Shown here: one piece after another, positions 1 to 8,593 of the stretch
How positions within the stretch are numbered: position 1 is the stretch's first letter
Layout of the letters: every line of letters starts with the position of its first letter
Source of the DNA: an uncultured Caulobacterales bacterium
GTDB taxonomy: Bacteria; Pseudomonadota; Alphaproteobacteria; Caulobacterales; Caulobacteraceae
DNA: 62,899 bases
Reading direction: 5' to 3'
Assembly (NCBI GenBank): GCA_903900155.1
Contig: CAIUMD010000065.1
Coordinates: forward strand, 1 to 62,899
Program-made: the position numbers and the translations under genes
The notes under the pieces: model-generated
Database searches by the model: none
What the model saw: the letters and a program-made list of their open reading frames with translations, nothing else
Told to the model about the DNA's origin: nothing

Positions 1-7
1 GCCGACA

Positions 8-26
8 GCTCCCCCAGCGGGGGAGC
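8..26. repeat. short GC hairpin, arm of a dispersed intergenic repeat
   Basis: An 8-bp perfect stem (GCTCCCCC / GGGGGAGC) with loop AGC lies just past the stop of the DUF817 gene. The same CTCCCC...GGGGAG unit recurs at 2025-2044 and 2111-2131, so this is one copy of a dispersed element cut by the window edge. It may also act as a transcription stop for the minus-strand gene. Confidence 0.5.
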
Positions 27-36
27 AGATTTAGGA

Positions 37-921
37 CTAAGCCGCCGCCCTGATCCCCTCCCGGATCCGCGCGACGCAGGCGTCCACCGGGCGGTGGACC
101 AGCGTCACCAGCACGAAGCTGATCAGCATCAGAAGATACCAGGCGCCCATCTTCTCGAAGGGCACCATGTGCCAGCCCTTGGCCTGGCTGGGATAGATCC
201 AGGCCCCGGCGAAGGTGCCCAGGTTCTCGGCGAACCAGATGAACAGCGACACCAGCACCGCGCCCATCAGCATGGGCATGCGGCGCGCCGTGTGGTCTGG
301 GGTGAACACGAACCAGGTCCGCCCGAACAGGATCGCCGACAGGGCGAACAGCCCGATCCGGAAGTCCATCATGTAGTGATGGGTGAAGAAGTTGGCGTAG
401 ATCAGCACCGCCAGGATGTGGGTCGTCCAGAACGGCGGATACCGCACGAAGGTGATGTCGAAGAGCCGCCAGATGCGGGCGATGTAGCTGCCGACGCAGG
501 CGTACATGAAGCCGGTGAACAGCGGCACGCCGCCGATCCGAAGCAGGCTGGGCTCGGGATAGATCCACGAGCCATGAGCGGTCTTGAACAGCTCCATGAT
601 CGTGCCGACGACGTGGAACATGAAGATGACCAGCGCTTCGTCCCAGCGCTCCAGCTTGAGCGCCAGCAGCGTGGCCTGGATGGCGACGGCGGCGATCACC
701 AGGACGTCATAGCGCGCCAGCGGCGCGCCGGCCGGCCAGAACAGGTGCGTGCCGACCAGCAGGGCCAGCATCAGTCCGCCGAACAGGCAGGCCCAGGCCT
801 GCTTCAGCCCGAACAGCAGGAACTCGTAGGCATAGCCGTTCCAGCGCGACTGTCGCGCCCACGGCCTTGCCCTCTCGTCCAGCGCCGCCACGCCGGCCTT
901 GATGCGGTCCTTGAGGTTCAT
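37..921 (-). CDS. DUF817 family integral membrane protein
   Basis: 294 residues, with about eight hydrophobic segments (for example residues 35-62, 70-88, 95-110, 133-150, 165-180, 215-235 and 257-275) and a cytosol-like charged N-terminus. The pattern, including the MELFKTAHGSWIYPEPS stretch and a second SWIYP-like motif (GAWIYPS) near the C-terminus, matches the DUF817/YoaT family of inner-membrane proteins, whose function is unknown. It is divergent from hisI, with a 65-base gap. No catalytic motif or substrate clue is visible. The family call is from recall of the motif pattern. Confidence 0.82.
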   Translation of the reverse strand: MNLKDRIKAGVAALDERARPWARQSRWNGYAYEFLLFGLKQAWACLFGGLMLALLVGTHLFWPAGAPLARYDVLVIAAVAIQATLLALKLERWDEALVIFMFHVVGTIMELFKTAHGSWIYPEPSLLRIGGVPLFTGFMYACVGSYIARIWRLFDITFVRYPPFWTTHILAVLIYANFFTHHYMMDFRIGLFALSAILFGRTWFVFTPDHTARRMPMLMGAVLVSLFIWFAENLGTFAGAWIYPSQAKGWHMVPFEKMGAWYLLMLISFVLVTLVHRPVDACVARIREGIRAAA

Positions 922-986
922 CTCGTCCCCTGCCGAGCGGGCGGGGAAACTAGCGCACAGGCCGAGCCTGCGCCATATGTGGCGCC

Positions 987-1406
987 ATGAGCACCGACCT
1001 GTTCCCCCAAGCCCACACCCAGCACGATCTGGAGCGCGGCCATGCCCTGGCTCCGCGCTTCAACGCCGACGGTCTGGTCGTGGCGGTGGCCCAGCACGCC
1101 GACACCGGCGAGATTTTGATGCTGGCCTGGATGAACGCCGAAGCCCTGAAGCGGACGGTCGAGACCGGCGTCGCCCACTATTTCAGCCGTTCGCGGAACG
1201 AGCTCTGGAAAAAGGGCGAGACCAGCGGCCAGTTGCAGGACGTGGTCGAGCTGCGGGTCGACTGCGACCAGGACGCGGTGCTCTTGAAGGTGCGCCCGCG
1301 CGGCGACGGCGGCGCCTGTCACGTCGGCTTCCGCTCGTGCTTCTATCGCGTTCTGGAAGACGGACAGCTGGTCGAACGGGAAGCGCCAATTCATGACCAC
1401 GAATGA
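987..1406 (+). CDS. hisI: phosphoribosyl-AMP cyclohydrolase
   Basis: 139 residues, the usual length for a stand-alone HisI. The enzyme opens the purine ring of phosphoribosyl-AMP in histidine biosynthesis and is cytosolic and zinc/magnesium dependent. The hallmarks are present: [10 protein letters not shown] near residue 40, [17 protein letters not shown] (substrate contact), the acidic DCDQDAVL cluster (metal site), and [11 protein letters not shown] near residue 110, which carries the conserved cysteines. The HisE domain fused to HisI in enterobacteria is absent, as is normal in alphaproteobacteria. The last 14 bases overlap the next gene, so the two are probably co-transcribed although the LysE protein has no known role in histidine synthesis. 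Confidence 0.95.
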   Translation: MSTDLFPQAHTQHDLERGHALAPRFNADGLVVAVAQHADTGEILMLAWMNAEALKRTVETGVAHYFSRSRNELWKKGETSGQLQDVVELRVDCDQDAVLLKVRPRGDGGACHVGFRSCFYRVLEDGQLVEREAPIHDHE

Positions 1407-2019
1407 GGCCCTGATCGCGTTCACCCTGGCGGCGGGCCTCCTGACGCTGACGCCGGGCCTCGACACGGCGCTGGTCATCCGCACCGCCGCCGCCGAGGGG
1501 CCGAAGCGCGCGACCGGCGCGGCGATCGGCATCGGCCTGGGTTGCCTGGTCTGGGGCGCGGCGGCCTCGTTCGGGGTCGGGGCGCTGCTGACGGCGTCCG
1601 AGCTGGCCTACGCGGTGCTGAAGTGGGCCGGCGCGATCTACCTGGCCTGGACCGGGATCCGCATGATCATCAAGCCCCGCGACCAGTTCGAGCCCGGCGA
1701 GATGAAGCCCGTCGACGCCGGTCCGATCGCGGCGCTGCGCCGGGGGCTTTTGACCAACCTGCTCAATCCCAAGGTCGGGATCTTCTATGTGTCGTTCCTG
1801 CCCCAGTTCATGCCGGCCGGCGTCGATCCGGCGCGGTTCGGGCTGCTGCTGACCAGCATCCACGTGGTGGAGAGCCTGCTGTGGTTCGCCGCCCTGATCG
1901 CCGCGACGGTGCCGATCGCGGGGCTGCTGCGCGTGCTGGTGGTGGTCCAGTGGCTGGACCGCATCACCGGCAGCGTCTTCGTGGCGTTCGGACTGAAGCT
2001 GGCGCTGGAGCGCAGATAG
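1393..2019 (+). CDS. LysE/RhtB family amino-acid exporter
   Basis: 208 residues with six predicted membrane segments. The N-terminal half has the family pattern [17 protein letters not shown] followed by a glycine-rich helix and the [15 protein letters not shown] motif near residue 125. Members of this family export amino acids such as lysine, homoserine or threonine across the inner membrane. The start ATG overlaps the 3' end of hisI, which implies coupled translation. The substrate cannot be told from sequence. Confidence 0.9.
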   Translation: MTTNEALIAFTLAAGLLTLTPGLDTALVIRTAAAEGPKRATGAAIGIGLGCLVWGAAASFGVGALLTASELAYAVLKWAGAIYLAWTGIRMIIKPRDQFEPGEMKPVDAGPIAALRRGLLTNLLNPKVGIFYVSFLPQFMPAGVDPARFGLLLTSIHVVESLLWFAALIAATVPIAGLLRVLVVVQWLDRITGSVFVAFGLKLALERR

Positions 2020-2024
2020 AGTCT

Positions 2025-2131
2025 GCTCCCCCTCTGGGGGGAGCTGTCGCGGAGCGACTGAGGGGGCATCGCCGGCCGATGCCGAGCCGCCCCCTCTGGC
2101 CCTCCGGGCCACCTCCCCCAACGGGGGAGGA
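2025..2131. repeat. composite palindromic intergenic repeat
   Basis: The gap between two convergent genes is filled by several inverted repeats in tandem: CTCCCC/GGGGAG at 2025-2044, a GGCATCG...CGATGCC unit near 2066-2083, and CCTCCCCC...GGGGGAGG at 2111-2131. It is related to the hairpin at the left window edge. The dispersed copies and REP-like architecture suggest a mobile palindromic element that may also serve as a bidirectional terminator. Confidence 0.6.
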
Positions 2132-2139
2132 GAGCCGGA

Positions 2140-3840
2140 TTACCCTTCCTTCAGCGCCTCGACCCCGCCGCCCGAGGCCGGCGTCACCACGAACCGCTTC
2201 AGCACGCTGGCCTCGTACTTGGTGTCCACGATCGTCGAGACCGCGATCAACTCGCCGGTCGCCTTGCCGTGTTCCAGGGTCAGCAGCAGGTAGCCCTTGG
2301 CGCTGGGGTGGAGATACTTGACCTCCTTGTTGCGCTGGACGAAGGCCTCGCCCAGCGGCGCGCCGGGCAGGATGTCGCCGAAGCCCGGCGAGGTCACCGA
2401 GGTGGCGCCGAACTCGGCCGCCACCCGCTTGTCGCCGGCGTCGTTCCATAGCTCGTTGACCCAGAACATGTGGCTGTCGCCGGCCAGCACGATCGGCCGG
2501 GCCTTGGCGGCGGTCAGGATGTCGTAGACCCGCTGGCGGTCGGCCGGATAGCCGTCCCACGCGTCCAGGTTCGAGGGGATGTCGAAGGCCGACATGGCGT
2601 CCGACAGCGCCACGCGCTTCTTGGCGTAGTCGGGCAGCTTGGCCAGCAGGCCCTGGAACGCTTCCTGGCCCATGGTCTTGGACAGGCTGGGCGGGGCGAC
2701 GCGGGCCATGACCACCTGGTTGCCCAGCACCTGCCAGGCCGTGCCGGCCTTGGTCGAGGCGCCGACCTGGCCGGCCAGCCACTGCTCCTGCTTCTCGCCC
2801 ATCATCCGGTGGGCGGGGTCCTTCCACTTGGCGGTGAAGGCGGCCAGGTCCGGCTTGCCGTTCACCATCGGCAGGTCGACGTCGTAGTCCAGCTCCTGGG
2901 TGCGGCCCGTCAGGCGGGTTTCGACCATCAGCAGGCTGGCGACATCGCCGAACTGGAAGTCGCGCCAGGCGGCTTCCGGCAGGGTCCCCGGCGCGGTTTC
3001 GCGGATCGGCATCCACTCGTAATAGGCCTTCAGCGCCGCGGCCTTGCGCGCGGCCCAGTCGCCCTCGGTCTTGGGATCGTGGTTCTCGGCCCCGCCGACC
3101 CAGCTGTCATTGGCGGTCTCGTGGTCGTCCCAGACCACGATCCACGGCGCGCGGGCGTGGGCGGCCTGCAGGGCGGGGTCGGTCTTGTACTGGGCGTGGC
3201 GGGCGCGGTAGTCGGCCAGGCTGACGATCTCGTGCGCCGGCTGCGGCGCGCGCGACTTGGCCACCGGCGAGTTCATGCCGTAGTCCTTGGGCGCGCCGCC
3301 GTACTCGTAGATATAGTCGCCCAGGTGCAGCACCGCATCGACGCGGTCCAGCTTGGCGATGGCGTCGTAGGCGTTGAAATAGCCGTTCGGATAGAGGCTG
3401 CACGAGGTCACCGCCAGGACGACGTCGTGGGTTTTGCCGGCCGGCAAGGTGCGCGTACGGCCCACGGGCGAAGTGACGCCATTGGCCTTGAAACGGTAGA
3501 AGTACTCCGTCCCCGGCTTCAGCCCCTGGCCGTCCAGGTCGTGCTTGACCGTCCAGTCGCGGCTGGCGCGGGCGCGCAGGCCGCTGGACTTGGTGACCAT
3601 GGTCTTGAAGTCGGGATCGGCCGCGACCTCCAGGTCGACATTGATGTCGCCGGTCGTCGCGTCCTTGGGTGTCACCCGGGTCCAGAAGATCGCGTAGGTC
3701 AAGCCCGGATCGCCGCTGGCCACCCCGTGCTCGAAGGCCGCCGGGCCCTTGTAGTAGCTGATCGGCTGAGCGACGGCCTTACCGGCGGCGGCGCCCGACA
3801 GGCCCAAGAGGCCCAGAACCTTACGACGGTCGATCTTCAT
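2140..3840 (-). CDS. phoD: PhoD-family alkaline phosphatase/phosphodiesterase, Tat-exported
   Basis: About 566 residues. The ATG at 3840 is chosen because GGAG lies nine bases upstream; an upstream TTG would overlap that ribosome site. The N-terminus is a twin-arginine signal (DRRKVLGLLGLSGAAAG), so the product is exported folded. Family hallmarks follow: an N-terminal PhoD beta domain (FEHGVASGDP, FWTRV), then LAVTSC, LHLGDYIYEYGG, WDDHETANDSW (metal ligands) and LAGDSHMFW near residue 450. PhoD enzymes use Ca/Fe to hydrolyse phosphomono- and diesters in the periplasm or outside the cell. It lies downstream of a TonB receptor on the same strand, separated by a repeat, suggesting uptake linked to phosphate-ester processing. 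Confidence 0.93.
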   Translation of the reverse strand: MKIDRRKVLGLLGLSGAAAGKAVAQPISYYKGPAAFEHGVASGDPGLTYAIFWTRVTPKDATTGDINVDLEVAADPDFKTMVTKSSGLRARASRDWTVKHDLDGQGLKPGTEYFYRFKANGVTSPVGRTRTLPAGKTHDVVLAVTSCSLYPNGYFNAYDAIAKLDRVDAVLHLGDYIYEYGGAPKDYGMNSPVAKSRAPQPAHEIVSLADYRARHAQYKTDPALQAAHARAPWIVVWDDHETANDSWVGGAENHDPKTEGDWAARKAAALKAYYEWMPIRETAPGTLPEAAWRDFQFGDVASLLMVETRLTGRTQELDYDVDLPMVNGKPDLAAFTAKWKDPAHRMMGEKQEQWLAGQVGASTKAGTAWQVLGNQVVMARVAPPSLSKTMGQEAFQGLLAKLPDYAKKRVALSDAMSAFDIPSNLDAWDGYPADRQRVYDILTAAKARPIVLAGDSHMFWVNELWNDAGDKRVAAEFGATSVTSPGFGDILPGAPLGEAFVQRNKEVKYLHPSAKGYLLLTLEHGKATGELIAVSTIVDTKYEASVLKRFVVTPASGGGVEALKEG

Positions 3841-3867
3841 GGATGCGAACTCCAAACAACGGGTCGT

Positions 3868-3965
3868 GTCATCCCGGCCGTAGCGAAGCGGAGAGCCGGG
3901 ACCGCGGCAAGCTCGGAACTTCCCGCGGTCCCGGATCGGCGCGCTGCGCGCTTGTCCGGGATGAC
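3868..3965. repeat. REP-like inverted repeat between TonB receptor and phoD
   Basis: The outer arms GTCATCCCGG (3868-3877) and CCGGGATGAC (3956-3965) are perfect complements. Nested inside is a perfect 12-bp pair, CCGGGACCGCGG (3896-3907) with CCGCGGTCCCGG (3923-3934), and a small GCGCGC hairpin. The GTCATCCCGG end is a recurrent signature of dispersed palindromes in Caulobacter-type genomes. It sits in a 130-base gap within an apparent operon and could stabilise or separate the two transcripts. Confidence 0.7.
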
Positions 3966-3970
3966 AGTTT

Positions 3971-6472
3971 TTAGCGACGGAAGGTGACCCCGATCCCCAT
4001 GAAGCGCGGCTTGCCGGCGATGAAGGTCGGGATGCCGAAGCTGTCGCCGGTGTTGCCGGCGTCCTTCAGATAGCGCTCGTCGGCCAGGTTCTCGACAAAG
4101 GCCTCGATCTTCCAGCGGTCGTCCACGGCGCCGAAGCCGACGCGGACATTGGCCAGGCCGTAGGCCGACTGGAACTCGTCGACCTTGGTGTCGGGGAACA
4201 GGCCGGCCGACTGCAGGTCCGAGCGGTCGTTGTCGTCGTCGAAGAACATCTTCGAACGCCAGGTGTAGGTGGGCGTGAAGGTCAGCTTGCCGCCCAGGGC
4301 CTCGCGGCTGAACGCGGCGCCGACCGAGAAGGTCTGGTCGGGAGACAGGCGGAAGCTGTTGCCCTTGCGCAGGCCGCTCTCCAGGCGCGCATGGTTGTAC
4401 GAATAGGTGCCGAACAGGGTCCAGAAGTCGCCGGCCTGGATGCGGGCCTCGCCTTCGAAGCCATACGACTTGGCCTTGCCGGCGTTCAGGGTCACGACCT
4501 GCGCGCCCTGGCGGAAGCTGGTGGCGAAGTTGTCGTAGTCGTAGCGGAACACCGCGCCCGACAGGAACAGGCGGCCATCCAGCAGCTTGCCCTTGGCGCC
4601 GGCTTCGACGCTGTTGACCTCTTCGGCGGCGACGACATTGAAGCGGGCGGGGCCCATCGAGGTCGCCGGGGCGCTGGTCGAGATCACGTCCGGACGGCGG
4701 CCGCGGGCGTACGAGGCGTAGAAGCTGAGGTTCTCGGACGCGGCGTAGCGACCGACCAGGCGCCAGGTCAGGCCGCTGTCGTCGATCTTCTTGCGGTAGG
4801 TGTCGCCGTTGTTGGCGGTCGGCTGGGCGATCAGGCCGATCTTGGGCGTGGCGGCGTTGTTCACCGCGTTCGGCTGGGCGGCCAGGAACAGGTTGGTCGG
4901 GGTCGGGGCGTTGATCAGGACGCCCAGGATCGAGCCGCCGTTGTCGACGCTGGAGCGATAGGCCGCTTCGCGATTCTCGCTGGTGTAGCGCAGGCCGGCG
5001 GTGATCTCGAACTTGTCGGTCAGCTTGAACGTGCCGTCGGCATAGACGTCGTAGGCGGTGTTCTCGCTGGAGTTGGCGAACGTCTCGCGGTGGATCGGCT
5101 TCAGGTTCGCGACCAGGCCCGGCGCCAGGCTGGACGGGATGCCGAAGCCCAGTTGCAGCACGGTGGCCAGATAGGCCGGGTTGGTCAGCACGGCCAGGGG
5201 CTGCGGGTTCGGCCGGCTGATGCCCAGCGGCGTGTTGCCGGCCAGCAGGGCCAGCACCAGGCGCTCGTCGAACTGGCCCGGGATGCGCCACGAGCCGGTC
5301 TCGTGGAAATAGTTGGCGCCGACGAAGCCCGAGAAGCGACCGCCGTTGTCATAACGCAGGCGCAGTTCCTGGCTCTGCTGGCGACCTTGGGCGTCCTCGG
5401 CGAAGGTCAGGATCGGCAGGCTCGTGCCGTCCGGATCGAACACTTCCACCGAGTGGAAGGCGCGCGTGGCGGTGATCGACGACAGGGTCAGGCTGTCGCT
5501 CAGGCGCCAATCGACCAGGGCGGTCAGGCCGTAGACCTTGCGGTCAAGGCCCAGCGGCTTGCCGCCCTCGAAGCCCGCGCCCGGCGACAGGGTGGCGGCC
5601 GAGCCGACGTCGGTGTTGCCCAGCACCGCACCCGTGACCGGGTTGGTCGGGTTGAAGGTGTGGCTCTTGAACGAGGTGCCGCTGGTGTCGTCGACCTGGT
5701 AGTTGCCGATCAGGTCGACCGTCAGCGGGCCGGGCTCCAGGTGATAGGCCAGGCGCACGGCTTGCGTGTCGGTCGAGTTGAACGCGTCGCCGCCGGCCGC
5801 GTCCTTGACGTAGCCGTCGTTCTGGCGCGTGCGGGCGGCGATGCGCAGGGCTTGGCCGTTGCCGAACGCGAAGTTCACCATCGCCTCGCCGACCGCGTAG
5901 CCGCGCGTGCCGCCCTCGGCCTTGGCCGCCCAGTCGAAGTCGGCCGGGTTGGCCTTGTTCTGCACCAGGTTCACCGCGCCGATCAGGGCGCCGCGGCCGA
6001 ACAGGGTCGACTGCGGCCCCTTGGCGACCTCGACGCGCTCCATGTCGAACAGCTCGACATACGACCCGCGCGAGCGCGAGATCGGCACGCCGTCCTGGAA
6101 GATCGAGACGCGGGTCTCGTCGGTGGCCGAACCCGAATCCGAGGTGATGCCGCGCATCACGAAGCCGGAGTTGTTGTTCGACTGGTTCTGGACCAGGAAG
6201 CCGGGGGTGAAGGCCGACAGCTCGTCGAACGCCTTGACGCCAATGGCTTCCAGGAACTTGCCGGAATAGGCGGTGATCGCGATCGGCACCTCGACCGGGT
6301 CCTGGGCGCGCTTCTGGGCCGTGACGACCAGTTCGCCCAGCTGGGTGCTGGTCTCGTTGTTGGCGGCCGGCGTTTCGCCCTCTTCAAGTTTCGGGGCGGC
6401 GAAGGCCGGAGCGGCGGCGACCAGGGCCAGCAGGCTGGCGGTCAACAGGGTGGTGGTGCGGAAAGCGCGCAT
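3971..6472 (-). CDS. TonB-dependent outer-membrane receptor (PhoD-linked)
   Basis: 833 residues. A cleavable signal peptide (MRAFRTTTLLTASLLALVAA..AFAA) precedes a TonB box-like LGELVVTAQKR. The plug domain follows, with FVMRGI, the VSIFQDGV strand, VEVAKGPQSTLFGRGALIGAVN and the usual plug-to-barrel hinge. The barrel ends in an aromatic/basic strand (GIGVTFRR). A GGGGGA ribosome site lies just upstream of the ATG. Such receptors import large or scarce solutes across the outer membrane using TonB energy. The same-strand neighbour is a PhoD phosphatase, so a phosphorylated organic substrate is a reasonable but unproven guess. Confidence 0.93.
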   Translation of the reverse strand: MRAFRTTTLLTASLLALVAAAPAFAAPKLEEGETPAANNETSTQLGELVVTAQKRAQDPVEVPIAITAYSGKFLEAIGVKAFDELSAFTPGFLVQNQSNNNSGFVMRGITSDSGSATDETRVSIFQDGVPISRSRGSYVELFDMERVEVAKGPQSTLFGRGALIGAVNLVQNKANPADFDWAAKAEGGTRGYAVGEAMVNFAFGNGQALRIAARTRQNDGYVKDAAGGDAFNSTDTQAVRLAYHLEPGPLTVDLIGNYQVDDTSGTSFKSHTFNPTNPVTGAVLGNTDVGSAATLSPGAGFEGGKPLGLDRKVYGLTALVDWRLSDSLTLSSITATRAFHSVEVFDPDGTSLPILTFAEDAQGRQQSQELRLRYDNGGRFSGFVGANYFHETGSWRIPGQFDERLVLALLAGNTPLGISRPNPQPLAVLTNPAYLATVLQLGFGIPSSLAPGLVANLKPIHRETFANSSENTAYDVYADGTFKLTDKFEITAGLRYTSENREAAYRSSVDNGGSILGVLINAPTPTNLFLAAQPNAVNNAATPKIGLIAQPTANNGDTYRKKIDDSGLTWRLVGRYAASENLSFYASYARGRRPDVISTSAPATSMGPARFNVVAAEEVNSVEAGAKGKLLDGRLFLSGAVFRYDYDNFATSFRQGAQVVTLNAGKAKSYGFEGEARIQAGDFWTLFGTYSYNHARLESGLRKGNSFRLSPDQTFSVGAAFSREALGGKLTFTPTYTWRSKMFFDDDNDRSDLQSAGLFPDTKVDEFQSAYGLANVRVGFGAVDDRWKIEAFVENLADERYLKDAGNTGDSFGIPTFIAGKPRFMGIGVTFRR

Positions 6473-6522
6473 GGACTATCCCCCAGGTTACAGAAACTCG
6501 ACCTCGGCCGTAGGGGCGACCC

Positions 6523-7593
6523 GTGTCGACGGCGCGACGAGAGCATGACGGAGCGATGAAACCCCCGGTGGATGACGTGGACGACACACTGGATGACGAC
6601 GTCCTGGACGGGGGCGCCTCGCCTGTAGGCGATGGGCAAACCCTGACCGCCGAGCTGCCGGAAAGCCTGGCCGGCCAACGCCTGGACAAGGTGCTGGCCC
6701 CTTTTTTCCCCGACCTCTCGCGCGCGCGTCTTCAAGCCCTGATCGGCGAGGGCCGCCTGACCCTGGACGGCCAGCCGGTCACCGACGCCTCGCGCAAGGC
6801 CAAGGCCGGGACCTACACGCTCGTCGTGCCGCCGCCGGCTCCGGCCGATCCCGAGCCGCAAGCCCTGCCGCTGACCATCCTCTACGAGGACGAGCACCTG
6901 ATCGTGGTCGACAAGGCCGCCGGCATGGCCGTCCATCCCGGTCCCGGCACGCCCGACGGCACCCTGGTCAACGCCCTGCTTCACCACTGCGGCGACAGCC
7001 TGTCGGGCGTGGGCGGCGTGGCAAGGCCGGGCATCGTCCACCGCCTGGACAAGGACACCTCGGGCGTCATGGTCGCGGCCAAGAGCGATGTCGCCCATCA
7101 GGGCCTGTCCAAGCTGTTCTCGACCCACGACATCGACCGCCTGTACGTCGCCCTGACGCGCGGCGCGCCCTCCCCCGCCGCCGACACGATCGAGACCCAG
7201 ATCGGCCGCTCGCCGGGCGACCGCAAGAAGATGGCCGTGCTGCGCTCGGGCGGCCGCACGGCGATCACCCACTATCGGGTGGAGGCCGTGTTCGGACCGC
7301 AGGACAAGCCGCTGGCCGCGCGCGTCGCCTGCCGATTGGAGACCGGCCGCACCCACCAGATCCGCGTCCACATGGCCAGCAAGGGCTCGCCCTGCCTGGC
7401 CGATCCCGTCTACGGCGCCAGCCAGCCGGCCCAGGCGGTGCGCGAGATGATCGCCGCGGCGGGGCTCAAGCGCCAGGCGCTGCACGCGGCGGTGCTGGGC
7501 TTCGTCCATCCGGTGACGGGCGAGACCCTGCGTTTCGAAACGCCCCCGCCCGCCGACATGGCGGCGTTGGAAGCTAGCCTCTCCGAACTCTAA
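6523..7593 (+). CDS. rluD: RluD-type 23S rRNA pseudouridine synthase
   Basis: Up to 356 residues. An N-terminal S4 RNA-binding domain (AGQRLDKVLAPFFPDLSRARLQALIGEGRL) is followed by the RluA-family catalytic domain with GIVHRLDKDTSGVMV, whose aspartate is the catalytic residue, then RLYVALTRG and GRTHQIRVHMA. RluD-type enzymes convert uridines in helix 69 of 23S rRNA. An acidic N-terminal extension precedes the S4 domain. The start is uncertain: GTG at 6523 has AGGGGC six bases upstream, while ATG at 6556 has GGAG only two bases away; I keep GTG. The RluD label over RluA/RluC rests on the S4 domain and overall length. Confidence 0.9.
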   Translation: MSTARREHDGAMKPPVDDVDDTLDDDVLDGGASPVGDGQTLTAELPESLAGQRLDKVLAPFFPDLSRARLQALIGEGRLTLDGQPVTDASRKAKAGTYTLVVPPPAPADPEPQALPLTILYEDEHLIVVDKAAGMAVHPGPGTPDGTLVNALLHHCGDSLSGVGGVARPGIVHRLDKDTSGVMVAAKSDVAHQGLSKLFSTHDIDRLYVALTRGAPSPAADTIETQIGRSPGDRKKMAVLRSGGRTAITHYRVEAVFGPQDKPLAARVACRLETGRTHQIRVHMASKGSPCLADPVYGASQPAQAVREMIAAAGLKRQALHAAVLGFVHPVTGETLRFETPPPADMAALEASLSEL

Positions 7594-7606
7594 GCGCCGT
7601 GGCCCT

Positions 7607-7680
7607 CGTCCTTCGACAGGCTCAGGATGAGGACCATGGTCGGATCAGTAGAAACCTCATCCTGAGCTTGTCGAAGGACG
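7607..7680. repeat. 26-bp inverted repeat with 22-base loop
   Basis: The arms 7607-7632 and 7655-7680 are complementary at 25 of 26 positions; each carries the sequence CCTTCGACA(A/G)GCTCAGGATG or its complement. This is a widespread palindromic repeat in proteobacterial intergenic regions. It lies just after the pseudouridine synthase stop and may end its transcript, although no T-run follows. Confidence 0.8.
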
Positions 7681-7809
7681 GGGTTTCGGTTCCTCCGAAT
7701 ACGCCCCATATCCTCACAACGGGTCAAGCTTGCCAGCCGGCAACAAAAGCGCCCTAATTGCGCTGGCTTGGCGCTCTAGGGTGCGAGGCCTGTCATCGTG
7801 GAGCATACC

Positions 7810-8499
7810 ATGCGGCCCCTTCTCGCGATCATCGCCCTCGGCGCCGTATGGGCTGGTCCCGCCTTCGCGGCTTCGCCCGATGACGAGGTCATCGCCACGG
7901 CCCAGGCCAAGCCGTCCGCCCAGGCCCTGAGCGCCCAGGCGCCGCCGGCTCCGGTCGCGACCAGCACCACCGCCGCGCCGCTCACCACCCAGCAGCAGAT
8001 CGACAACTTCGTCTATCACTCGCCGCCGATGGAGGAGGCGCGTCGCGGCATCCTGCCGGCCGGCCTCTCGGATGACCGCGACGCGGACGGCAAGCGCAAG
8101 GTCCACGGCTCGATGGGCGTGTCGGTCGGCACCGGCGGCTATCGCAGCGCCTATGCCAGCGCCCTGATCCCGGTCGGCGAGACCACCACGATCGGCATCG
8201 CCGTCTCCCAGACCGACTTTGGCAGGCGCGGCGGCTTTTATGGCGGCGGCTACTACGGCGGCGGTTATGGCTACGGCGGCGGTTATGGTTACGGCTTCGG
8301 GCCCGGCTATGGCCGCGCGCGCGGCGGCTCGCAGCAGTCGATCGCCCTGTCGGTGATGTCCGGCGGTCCCGGCCGAGGCGACGCCACACCCGATGGCTGC
8401 GCCCCCGGCTTCCGCGACGGCGGCCGGTATGTCGAGCCGCTGTGGGTCGAGGGCCTGCGCGACGGCGCTCATCCGTGTTCGGCCGCCGGGACGCGCTGA
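7810..8499 (+). CDS. secreted Gly/Tyr-rich protein of unknown function
   Basis: About 229 residues. The ATG at 7810 is preferred because GGAG lies six bases upstream; an in-frame GTG at 7798 is part of that site. A signal peptide (MRPLLAIIALGAVWAGPAFAA) is followed by an Ala/Pro-rich linker, a segment containing TQQQIDNFVYHSPPMEEARRGIL, and a beta-rich stretch (VSVGTGGYRSAYASALIPVG). Residues about 138-173 form a low-complexity tract of GGYG/GGYY repeats. I do not recognise the family. The tract resembles glycine-rich surface or matrix proteins, and a periplasmic or outer-surface location is inferred from the signal peptide only. Confidence 0.8.
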   Translation: MRPLLAIIALGAVWAGPAFAASPDDEVIATAQAKPSAQALSAQAPPAPVATSTTAAPLTTQQQIDNFVYHSPPMEEARRGILPAGLSDDRDADGKRKVHGSMGVSVGTGGYRSAYASALIPVGETTTIGIAVSQTDFGRRGGFYGGGYYGGGYGYGGGYGYGFGPGYGRARGGSQQSIALSVMSGGPGRGDATPDGCAPGFRDGGRYVEPLWVEGLRDGAHPCSAAGTR

Positions 8500-8593
8500 C
8501 CGGCCGTATTTTCGTCGAAAGCTGTAGCGCTGTTCGCGGATGTTTAACGGCTTGGCGGCCATGTTGCCGGCCTCGGGCGTCTGAGGCTTATTG

